A DNA stretch of 5,467 nucleotides from Candidatus Lindowiibacteriota bacterium (GCA_023249255.1 JAHFCY010000218.1:1-5467), one strand, 5' to 3'. Numbered from the stretch's first letter, positions 1-5,467 are shown. Notes: generated from the letters alone by a model not told the origin. Made by a program: numbers and translations.

Positions 1-452
1 CGTTCGACGGCGTCGGCATTCATCTCCATGCCAGCGTCGATATCGGGTTTGCGGTCGCCATCGAAGGCGGCCTCATCACGCCGATCCTCCGTCAGGCCGA
101 GCGGGGGACCCTGCGGCAACTTCACGAAGCCGCCGAGGCGCTGGCGGCCCGCGCGCGCGACCGGAAATTGAAACCGGACGAGTACATGGGCGGAAGTTTC
201 ACCGTGTCAAATCTCGGCATGTACGGCCTCGATAATTTTCTGCCTATCATCAACCCGCCCCAGGTCGCGATCCTCGCCGTCGGGGGTATCAAGCAACAGC
301 CTTGTGTCGACGACGAAGGGCATTTTTATGCGGGCCGGCAGATGGGCGTCACGATCGCCTGTGACCATCGCGCGCTCGACGGCGCCGTCGGCGCCAAATT
401 CCTGGGCGATCTCAAGACTGTCCTCGAACATCCGGAAGGCTGGTCGGCCTGA
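1..452 (+). CDS. pdhC: Dihydrolipoamide acyltransferase (E2), PDH type, C-terminal catalytic domain, 5' partial
   Basis: The first full codon is at base 3, giving 149 visible residues before the TGA at 450-452. This is the catalytic domain of the 2-oxo-acid dehydrogenase E2 subunit, which transfers the acyl group from the lipoyl arm to CoA in the cytoplasmic complex core. Seen here: the strand VDIGFAVAIEGGLITPIL (visible residues 12-29), the segment ARARDRKLKPDEY (49-61), SNLGMYG (69-75) followed by INPPQ (83-87), and the active-site DHRALDG (121-127) with the catalytic His122 and Asp126. The ARARDRKLKP/SNLGMYG/INPPQ combination is, from family knowledge, typical of pyruvate dehydrogenase E2 rather than 2-oxoglutarate or branched-chain E2, so the acetyl assignment is an inference. 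The lipoyl and E1/E3-binding domains lie upstream of the window. The HDOD gene follows after 18 bases and the E3 gene comes next, which supports a PDH operon. Confidence 0.93.
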   Translation, partial: FDGVGIHLHASVDIGFAVAIEGGLITPILRQAERGTLRQLHEAAEALAARARDRKLKPDEYMGGSFTVSNLGMYGLDNFLPIINPPQVAILAVGGIKQQPCVDDEGHFYAGRQMGVTIACDHRALDGAVGAKFLGDLKTVLEHPEGWSA

Positions 453-458
453 CATGGC

Positions 459-463
459 GGGAG
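459..463 (+). promoter_or_regulatory. Ribosome binding site of the HDOD gene
   Basis: GGGAG lies 7 bases before the ATG at 471, inside the 18-base gap after the E2 stop codon. It supports 471 as the start. An ATG at 454 is in another frame and has no comparable site. Confidence 0.55.
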
Positions 464-470
464 CGGCGGA

Positions 471-1748
471 ATGAGTATCGCCCAGCTTCAGGCGTTCATC
501 GGGCATCTTCGGCAGAACAAAGTCTTTGAGCAATCCGACATCATCAAAGTGGTCAAGCAGATGGTCCAGATCGACCGCCGCATCGGGCTTCTTGCTATAT
601 CCCGCGGATACCTCAGACCCGAGCAGGTCAATGTGATCATGAATGCGCTCCTTCGGCACATCGACCTCAAATTCGGCGAGGCGGCCGTCCAGATGCAAAT
701 GTTGACCGAACCCCAGGTCGAGGAAATTTTGCGGCTTCAGAAAAACGATCTTTTCATTTTTTCCCAGGCCGCAATTTTGTCCAAGGTCGCGTCGGCGGAA
801 AAGATGGCGGTCGTGTTGAAGAATTTTTTGAGCAGTCAGGCCGGCGCCGCGCCGCCGCCCGAAGACGCCGCGCCCTCCAAAGAGCGCGTGGCGATGGGAA
901 GAAAAATCCGCGAGGTCCTCAACAGCATCCAGAGTGTCGCCGCCCTGCCCGGAGCGGCCCAGAAAGTTCTGACCATGCTGCAGGATCCCGAAGTCGACAT
1001 GGACAAAATCGCGAAGATGCTTGCGACGGAGGCGACGCTGGTCACCAAGATCCTCAAAATCGTCAATTCGGCCTTCTACGGGCTTCGCGCCCGATGCAAC
1101 ACCATGAACCAGGCGCTGGTCATCCTCGGCCTGAAAAAAATCCGCCAGATCATTCTGACGGCCGGCATCATGGAAAAATTCCAGAATGTGTCTCCCGAAT
1201 TCGCCGCCAAATATTGGAACCATTCCCTGCGGGCCGCGCAGTGGAGCAAGGAACTTGCGGGAATTTTCAAATTCAAGGAAACCGAGGAACTCTTTCTCAG
1301 CGGCCTCATTCACAACATCGGCGAACTGGTGATTGTGCAATATTTTCCGAACGAGTACCGGCAGATCGATGACCTGATCAAGGCCGGCACGATTCGAATC
1401 GAGGCTGAGCGCAGGATCATCGGCGGTACGCACGCTGACATCGGGGCCTTCGTGTTCGAAATGTGGATGCTCGCCGGCGAGACCGTTCAATCGGCCATGC
1501 TTCATCACCAGACCCCGGCCATGCTCGGGCAGATCAAAGATCTTTCGACCTACATCAAAATCATCAATCTCGCCGTCGCCCTCGCGGACGTTGATCCCGA
1601 GGGCAAGGACGCCTTCGAAGTCATCGCCCAACTCGACGTCGTCTATCAGCCCTACGCGGAACTGATCGGCAAATCCGATATTGGAATCGGCGACATCCAC
1701 ATGCGCGTCACCAACACCGTCAAAGAGCTTCAGAAAATGTTCGCCTGA
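471..1748 (+). CDS. HDOD domain signalling protein with helical-repeat N-terminal region
   Basis: A 425-residue predicted cytoplasmic protein with no signal peptide or membrane segment. Residues about 9-120 form four similar helix-turn-helix-like units of about 29 residues (starting near 9, 38, 68 and 97). The second unit has the pattern RIG-x6-G-x-L-x3-Q (37-52). Residues 121-140 are an Ala/Pro-rich linker. Residues about 141-350 match the HDOD family: AALPGAAQKVLTMLQDPEVD (157-176), VTKILKIVNSAFYGLR (191-206), QALVILGLKKIRQIIL (214-229), W249-x-HS, LIHNIGELV (279-287) and HHQTP (345-349). HDOD proteins are non-catalytic relatives of HD phosphohydrolases and usually act as regulatory or scaffolding modules. 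Here the HD pair is HN (His281, Asn282), so metal-dependent phosphodiesterase activity is unlikely. It lies between the E2 and E3 genes, and lpdA begins 2 bases after its stop, suggesting translational coupling. The signal sensed and the output are unknown. Confidence 0.88.
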   Translation: MSIAQLQAFIGHLRQNKVFEQSDIIKVVKQMVQIDRRIGLLAISRGYLRPEQVNVIMNALLRHIDLKFGEAAVQMQMLTEPQVEEILRLQKNDLFIFSQAAILSKVASAEKMAVVLKNFLSSQAGAAPPPEDAAPSKERVAMGRKIREVLNSIQSVAALPGAAQKVLTMLQDPEVDMDKIAKMLATEATLVTKILKIVNSAFYGLRARCNTMNQALVILGLKKIRQIILTAGIMEKFQNVSPEFAAKYWNHSLRAAQWSKELAGIFKFKETEELFLSGLIHNIGELVIVQYFPNEYRQIDDLIKAGTIRIEAERRIIGGTHADIGAFVFEMWMLAGETVQSAMLHHQTPAMLGQIKDLSTYIKIINLAVALADVDPEGKDAFEVIAQLDVVYQPYAELIGKSDIGIGDIHMRVTNTVKELQKMFA

Positions 1749-1750
1749 CC

Positions 1751-3136
1751 ATGACGCCCCAGTACGATCTCGCAGTCGTCGGCGCCGGCCCGGGCGGCTA
1801 CGTCGCCGCGATCCGCGCGGCCCAGCTCGGAAAAAAAGTCATCGTGGTTGACGACGAGGGCCGTCCGGGCGGCACGTGCCTGAATTGGGGATGTATTCCG
1901 TCCAAGTCTCTTCTTCGGACGGCCGAGAGGTTTGAGTTTTTGAAGAACGCCGGACGGTATGGATTTTCGGCCTCGGACGTCGGATATGACATGAAAAAAA
2001 TTATCGGCCGAAGCCGTGACGTGGTGGCCAAACTTAATTCCGGCATCGAATTTTTGTTCAAGAAAAATAAAATTGACTACCGGGTGGGCCGCGCTAAAAT
2101 TCTCAACGCCGGCCGGCTGGCCGTCAAGGATGACATCTTCACCGCCGGAAAAATTCTGATCGCCGTCGGAGCCAAACCCCGTCTTCTGCCCGACGTCCAG
2201 CCGGATGGCCGGCGTGTGCTGACCAGCAAGGACGCGCTCCTGGTCGAACAGGCGCCGGCGAGTCTTCTCATCATCGGCGCGGGCGCGATCGGCATGGAGT
2301 TCGCCTATTTTTTTCATGCTCTTGGCAGTCAGGTCACCGTGATTGAACTTCTTGACCGGATTTTACCGATGGAGGATCCCGAAATTTCCGACCGGCTTCG
2401 AAAAATTTACGAACGGCAGGGTATGACGATCCAGACCGGCGCTCGCGTCGAAAATTTGTGCGTGGAACAGTCCGGAGTGCGCGTGAACCTTGAGGTGTCC
2501 GGCGCGAAATCAGCCGTGAGCGCCGAGACCGCGCTGATTGCGATCGGCGTCGTCCCCAACACTGCGGGCCTGTTCGCGGAAGGGATTAAACTGCGTGAGG
2601 AAAAAGGCTGGATTGCCGTCGACGATAATTTCCAGACGTCTCTGCCCGGTCTCTACGCTATCGGTGACATCATCGGCCCCCCGTGGCTGGCCCACGTGGC
2701 GTCTCACGAGGGTGTCATCGCCGTTGAACGCATGTTCACGCACGAAAAACCGGAAATCAATTATGACGCCATTCCCGCCTGCACCTACTGTCAGCCGCAG
2801 GTGGCGAGCGTCGGGCTCACGGAGGCGGCAGCCCGGAAAAAATTCGGGGAGGCCGTCGAGATCGGCCGGTTTCCGTTTCAGGCGCTCGGCAAGGCCCTCG
2901 CGACGGACGCCGCTGAAGGATTCGTCAAACTCGTTTTCGCCGGCCCGCACGCCCAGATTGTCGGCGCGCACATTCTCGGACACGACGCCACCGAAATCAT
3001 TGCGGAGCTGGCATTGGCGGTCGCGATGGAGGCCACGCGGGCCGACATCCTGTCCACCATCCACGCGCACCCGACCATGGCGGAAGCCATTCTTGAAGCC
3101 GCCCTTGCTTCGGCCGACCGCGCAATACATATTTAA
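1751..3136 (+). CDS. lpdA: Dihydrolipoyl dehydrogenase (E3)
   Basis: A full-length 461-residue flavoprotein disulfide reductase that reoxidises dihydrolipoamide on E2 (and on glycine cleavage H protein) with NAD+. Visible motifs in order: FAD-binding GAGPGG (11-16); redox-active disulfide GGTCLNWGCIPSK with Cys43 and Cys48; NAD-binding IIGAGAIGMEF (174-184); the ATG motif LIAIGVVPN (262-270); second FAD motif LYAIGD (301-306); and the C-terminal interface HAHPTMAE with catalytic His440 and Glu445, completed by the partner subunit. Length and motif order are normal for the family. The CLNWGC form separates it from glutathione and mercuric reductases. A Cys344-x2-Cys347 pair sits at the start of the dimerisation domain. 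The start lacks a clear Shine-Dalgarno site and lies 2 bases after the HDOD stop, so translation probably depends on coupling. The adjacent E2 gene and the downstream lipoate synthesis gene support a role in the PDH complex. Confidence 0.96.
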   Translation: MTPQYDLAVVGAGPGGYVAAIRAAQLGKKVIVVDDEGRPGGTCLNWGCIPSKSLLRTAERFEFLKNAGRYGFSASDVGYDMKKIIGRSRDVVAKLNSGIEFLFKKNKIDYRVGRAKILNAGRLAVKDDIFTAGKILIAVGAKPRLLPDVQPDGRRVLTSKDALLVEQAPASLLIIGAGAIGMEFAYFFHALGSQVTVIELLDRILPMEDPEISDRLRKIYERQGMTIQTGARVENLCVEQSGVRVNLEVSGAKSAVSAETALIAIGVVPNTAGLFAEGIKLREEKGWIAVDDNFQTSLPGLYAIGDIIGPPWLAHVASHEGVIAVERMFTHEKPEINYDAIPACTYCQPQVASVGLTEAAARKKFGEAVEIGRFPFQALGKALATDAAEGFVKLVFAGPHAQIVGAHILGHDATEIIAELALAVAMEATRADILSTIHAHPTMAEAILEAALASADRAIHI

Positions 3137-3151
3137 TGGAACATCACACTC

Positions 3152-3159
3152 AGGGGAGG
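3152..3159 (+). promoter_or_regulatory. Strong ribosome binding site that fixes the start of the secreted protein
   Basis: AGGGGAGG, with core GGAGG at 3155-3159, is 9 bases before the ATG at 3169. It is the best Shine-Dalgarno match in the window. It shows that translation starts at 3169 rather than at the in-frame ATG at 3136, which overlaps the lpdA TAA. The later start also puts a clean signal peptide at the N-terminus. Confidence 0.8.
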
Positions 3160-3168
3160 TTGAAATCC

Positions 3169-3600
3169 ATGAAGAAAATTCTGTTGTGTCTGGTGATCGC
3201 CGCTTTTTCCATCGGCGTGGCGATCTCGGCAAGTTCCATTTCTGCGTTTGCTGACGATGAAAAACCGGCCAAGGAAGGCAAGCACAAGATGTACGGTGAC
3301 AAGCCGAAGTCTGCAACCGGCAAGATCAAGGCGATTGACGCCAAAGCCAAGACCGTGACGCTCACCAAGAAGGACCGCAAGGAGAAAAAAGAGATCGAGA
3401 TCACGGTGACGGTTACGGACAAGACCAAGTTCAAGGAAATCGACAGTCTCGACGATCTCAAGGTGGGCGATAAGATCGGCGCCAAGTACGTGGAAAAGGA
3501 CGGCAAGATGATCGCCAAGTCGATCGAGAAAAAAGTCCAGGGTGAGCGCAAGGGCCACAAGAAGAAGGGGCACAAGGAAGAGAAGGAAGACGGGGAATAG
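3169..3600 (+). CDS. Small secreted lysine-rich protein with a predicted beta-barrel-like domain, function unknown
   Basis: A 143-residue protein. Residues 1-28 form a typical Sec signal peptide: MKK, a hydrophobic core to about residue 20, and an AFA|DD cleavage site after Ala28. The mature protein is therefore predicted to be periplasmic or extracellular. Residues about 48-121 alternate beta-forming and charged residues: SATGKIKAIDAKAKTVTL (48-65), EIEITVTVTDKTKF (75-88), DDLKVGDKIGAKY (95-107), KMIAKSIE (113-120). The pattern G-x-I-x-x-I-D...T-V-T...T-D-x-T-x-F...L-x-V-G-D-x-I is like that of small secreted OB-fold-like or DUF5666-like domains; this is pattern recall, not a search result. 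The tail (122-143) is rich in Lys, Glu and His. ATG 3169 was chosen for its ribosome binding site and signal peptide. Lysine codons are 27 AAG to 7 AAA by hand count, the reverse of lpdA. The 3' end overlaps the longest version of the lipB-lipA frame by 59 bases. Its link to lipoate genes is unclear. Confidence 0.82.
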   Translation: MKKILLCLVIAAFSIGVAISASSISAFADDEKPAKEGKHKMYGDKPKSATGKIKAIDAKAKTVTLTKKDRKEKKEIEITVTVTDKTKFKEIDSLDDLKVGDKIGAKYVEKDGKMIAKSIEKKVQGERKGHKKKGHKEEKEDGE

Positions 3601-5209
3601 CGCGCTGAACAAAGAACAGCCGCGAGCGTTTCAATTTTCCCGGCTCGGACTCGTCCCATACCGCTCGGCGCTGGCGCTTCAAGAAAAGCTGGCTGAGTTT
3701 CGCGCGGCTGATCGGATTCCGGACACGCTGATTCTTCTTGAGCATCCGCCGACCATCACGCTCGGCGCGTCGGCGTCATTTGCCGACGTCCGGATGCCTC
3801 TGCCGGCGTTGTCCCGCATCGGCGTCGAGGTCGTTCAGACCCGGCGTGGAGGGCACGTGACGTATCACGGCCCCGGCCAGCTCGTCGCCTATCCTATTTT
3901 TAAACTTGGCGGCCCGAAAATCGTCGACTGGGTCCGGTATCTTGAGGTCGTCATGATCCGCACGCTTGCGGTGTTCGGGATCACCGCGGTTCCCAACGGC
4001 GCTGTCGGCGTCCGCGCGCAGGGAAGAAAGATCGGCTTCGTCGGCCTGAAAATTTCCCGGGCCGTGTCTCACCACGGCATATCACTCAACGTCGATTGTG
4101 ACCTCCGGCCGTTTTCCTACATTGTCCCCTGCGCCTGTGACGGCGATCCGATCACGTCGATGGAGGAATTGTCTCTGCGGCCGCCGCGTCTCGATGACGT
4201 CGCATCTGAACTGTCACGGCAATTTCAAACGGGCATCGACGGCCGGCCGCGCGAATCCCGGCCGGTGGACGCGGATGAACTCTGGTCGGTCGTCAGCGAA
4301 GACGTCGCCCGATCCGCTCTCCCGCGCCGAAATCTTCCCGACCGCGCAGGATCCAAACCCGAATGGCTTCGGCGGCCCCTTCCGGGCGGCCCGGTCTACA
4401 CGCGCATTCGAGAAATCATGGACAGCCGCCATCTTCATACCGTCTGCGAAAGCGCCCATTGTCCGAATCTTGGCGAGTGCTGGGGCCGCGGCACCGCGAC
4501 CTTCATGATCCTCGGCGACATTTGCACGCGCGCATGCGGATTCTGCGCCGTCACGCCCGGCAAGCCCGCCGGCCTTGATCTGCTCGAACCCGCCCGCGTC
4601 GCCGATGCGGTCCGGCGCATGGAACTTCGGCATGTCGTCATCACGTCGGTCAACCGGGATGACATCGAAGACGGCGGAGCCGCTGTCTGGGCGGAAACCA
4701 TCCGCGCTGTCCGCGAAAAAAATCCGGAAACGGCGGTCGAAGTCCTCATTCCGGATCTCTGCGGCAACTGGACTGCTCTTCAGACGATCCTCGACGCCGC
4801 GCCCGACATTCTCAGCCACAATCTTGAAACCGTCCCGCGACTGTATCCAACCGTCCGGCCGCAGGCCCGATACGGCCGTTCGCTTGAATTGTTGCGCCGC
4901 GCGACATCTGCAGGATTTGTCACCAAAACCGGTCTCATGTTAGGTATCGGCGAGCATCCTTTCGAAATTTTCCGGACTCTTCGCGACGTCGCCGCCGCCC
5001 GCGTTGAGATTCTCACCCTTGGCCAGTATCTTCGTCCTTCCCCCGCGCACTTGCCGGTCGACCGATGGGTCCATCCGTCCGAGTTCGATCACTGGAAACG
5101 CGTGGGCCTGCGCATGGGATTTCAGCACGTCGAGTCGGGGCCTCTCGTTCGGTCGTCCTATCACGCGGAGGAGCAGGTCGCCGCGCGCATGGAGGCCGGG
5201 TTGACATGA
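3542..5209 (+). CDS. lipBA: Bifunctional octanoyltransferase (LipB) / lipoyl synthase (LipA) fusion
   Basis: One uninterrupted 555-codon frame carries both enzymes of lipoate assembly. The LipB part (about 30-232) transfers octanoyl from ACP to a lysine of a lipoyl domain. It shows LILLEHPPTITLG (63-75), RRGGHVTYHGPGQLVAYPI (101-119), Lys163 in GRKIGF, SHHGISLNV (176-184) and Cys197 in PCACDGDPITSM. The Lys163-Cys197 spacing of 34 equals that of the known LipB Lys/Cys dyad. After a linker of about 35 residues, LipA (about 270-555) inserts sulfur at C6 and C8 with two 4Fe-4S clusters: auxiliary Cys302, Cys307 and Cys313 (CESAHCPNLGEC), radical-SAM Cys328, Cys332 and Cys335 (CTRACGFC), and the C-terminal RSSYHA with cluster-ligand Ser539. 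Other LipA landmarks are KPEWLR, SVNRDD, DILSHNLETV and LTLGQYLRPS. Both halves look complete. GTG 3542 is the only standard start upstream of the LipB domain, but its first 19 residues come from overlap with the previous gene. A CTG at 3605 with GGGGAA 7 bases upstream would give a more LipB-like N-terminus. Confidence 0.95.
   Translation: MSARATRRRGTRKRRKTGNSALNKEQPRAFQFSRLGLVPYRSALALQEKLAEFRAADRIPDTLILLEHPPTITLGASASFADVRMPLPALSRIGVEVVQTRRGGHVTYHGPGQLVAYPIFKLGGPKIVDWVRYLEVVMIRTLAVFGITAVPNGAVGVRAQGRKIGFVGLKISRAVSHHGISLNVDCDLRPFSYIVPCACDGDPITSMEELSLRPPRLDDVASELSRQFQTGIDGRPRESRPVDADELWSVVSEDVARSALPRRNLPDRAGSKPEWLRRPLPGGPVYTRIREIMDSRHLHTVCESAHCPNLGECWGRGTATFMILGDICTRACGFCAVTPGKPAGLDLLEPARVADAVRRMELRHVVITSVNRDDIEDGGAAVWAETIRAVREKNPETAVEVLIPDLCGNWTALQTILDAAPDILSHNLETVPRLYPTVRPQARYGRSLELLRRATSAGFVTKTGLMLGIGEHPFEIFRTLRDVAAARVEILTLGQYLRPSPAHLPVDRWVHPSEFDHWKRVGLRMGFQHVESGPLVRSSYHAEEQVAARMEAGLT
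5191..5195 (+). promoter_or_regulatory. Ribosome binding site of the response regulator gene
   Basis: GGAGG inside the last codons of the lipB-lipA fusion, 10 bases before the ATG at 5206. It supports the start that overlaps the fusion stop codon as ATGA. Confidence 0.55.
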
Positions 5210-5467
5210 CCGCCGCCCGAAGACGCCGCGTCCTTGTCGCCGATGACGATCCGTCGATCTCGAGGCTGATGTGTCACCTGCTCGAAGCCAACGGCTACGA
5301 AGTCCGTCTGGCGGAGGATGGCGAGGCATGTCTGGAGGAGGCGAAGGCGTTTCATCCGGACCTCGTTCTGCTCGACGTCATGATGCGCAAAATGCACGGA
5401 TTTGACGTCCTGAAAAAAATCAAAGCCGATCCGAAAACCAAACGCATCGGCGTCATCATCTGCACGT
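5206..5467 (+). CDS. Response regulator receiver domain protein, 3' partial
   Basis: 87 codons are visible before the window ends. The sequence is a CheY-like receiver domain: RRVLVADDDPSISRLM (7-22) with the acidic pair Asp13/Asp14 for Mg2+ binding, LLEANGYEV (25-33), the phosphoacceptor Asp57 in LVLLDVMM (53-60), GFDVLKKIK (65-73), and IGVIICT (81-87), which ends at the conserved switch Thr87. The receiver is thus predicted to be phosphorylatable. The proline normally found after DVMM is Arg61 (DVMMRKMHG), a modest departure. The last strand and helix with the conserved Lys, and any output domain, are beyond the window, so it cannot be classed as a stand-alone receiver, a transcription factor or a cyclic-di-GMP enzyme. 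The start overlaps the lipB-lipA stop by 4 bases (ATGA), implying co-translation. No histidine kinase is visible. Confidence 0.92.
   Translation, partial: MTAARRRRVLVADDDPSISRLMCHLLEANGYEVRLAEDGEACLEEAKAFHPDLVLLDVMMRKMHGFDVLKKIKADPKTKRIGVIICT

Noticed and set aside
453-470. Terminator or regulatory hairpin between E2 and the HDOD gene
   Set aside because: The gap is only 18 bases, has no inverted repeat with a T tract, and is filled by the ribosome binding site.
207-1700. A 497-codon open frame on the minus strand opposite E2 and the HDOD gene
   Set aside because: It lies antisense to two well-supported genes, has no recognisable motif, is rich in Asp, Gly, Arg and Phe as expected for a mirrored GC-rich frame, and has no plausible ribosome binding context.
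3136-3168. Upstream ATG at 3136 (TAATG with the lpdA stop) as start of the secreted protein
   Set aside because: It would add 11 polar residues before the signal peptide and place the strong ribosome binding site inside the gene. ATG 3169 fits better.
3178-3195. Lipoprotein signal at Cys7 of the secreted protein
   Set aside because: The cysteine is within the hydrophobic core, too near the N-terminus and without a Gly/Ala/Ser at -1. The AFA site after residue 28 fits ordinary Sec cleavage.
2510-3316. Overlapping long open frames on both strands across the lpdA 3' half
   Set aside because: lpdA has continuous family motifs through this region, including the C-terminal HAHPT. The other frames are Arg/Ser-rich or Asp/Gly-rich shadows.
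4265-5209. Separate lipA gene starting at internal GTG 4265
   Set aside because: There is no stop between the LipB and LipA parts and no Shine-Dalgarno-like sequence before 4265. A single fused product is simpler, though internal initiation is not excluded.

Overview
The window is a dense block of six plus-strand genes from a moderately GC-rich bacterium (about 60% GC by eye). All genes run in one direction, gaps between them are very short, two pairs touch or overlap, and I see no terminator, RNA gene, mobile element or CRISPR. It reads as one operon or a tightly packed gene string whose two ends lie outside the window. The lineage cannot be fixed from the sequence. The signal peptide, the HDOD and receiver signalling proteins and the PDH-type E2 fit a Gram-negative or candidate-phylum bacterium, but that is inference.

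Layout: 1-452 is the C-terminal catalytic part of a pyruvate-dehydrogenase-type E2 acyltransferase. 471-1748 is a 425-residue HDOD protein with a helical-repeat N-terminal region. 1751-3136 is dihydrolipoyl dehydrogenase (E3, lpdA). 3169-3600 is a small secreted lysine-rich protein with a strong ribosome binding site. 3542-5209 is one open frame encoding both octanoyltransferase (LipB) and lipoyl synthase (LipA). 5206-5467 is the start of a response-regulator receiver domain, cut by the window end.

The metabolic theme is lipoate. LipB moves octanoyl from acyl-carrier protein onto lipoyl domains, LipA inserts two sulfurs, E2 uses the resulting lipoyl arm, and E3 reoxidises it. The fused LipB-LipA would perform both steps of cofactor assembly in one polypeptide, next to genes for two of the components that depend on it. 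Two signalling-type proteins (HDOD and receiver) and one secreted protein are interleaved with these metabolic genes. Their link to the pathway is positional only.

The most interesting items are the LipB-LipA fusion and its unclear start codon, the HDOD protein with four N-terminal repeats sitting between E2 and E3, and the secreted protein whose lysine codon choice is opposite to that of lpdA. No gene-free stretch exceeds about 35 bases.
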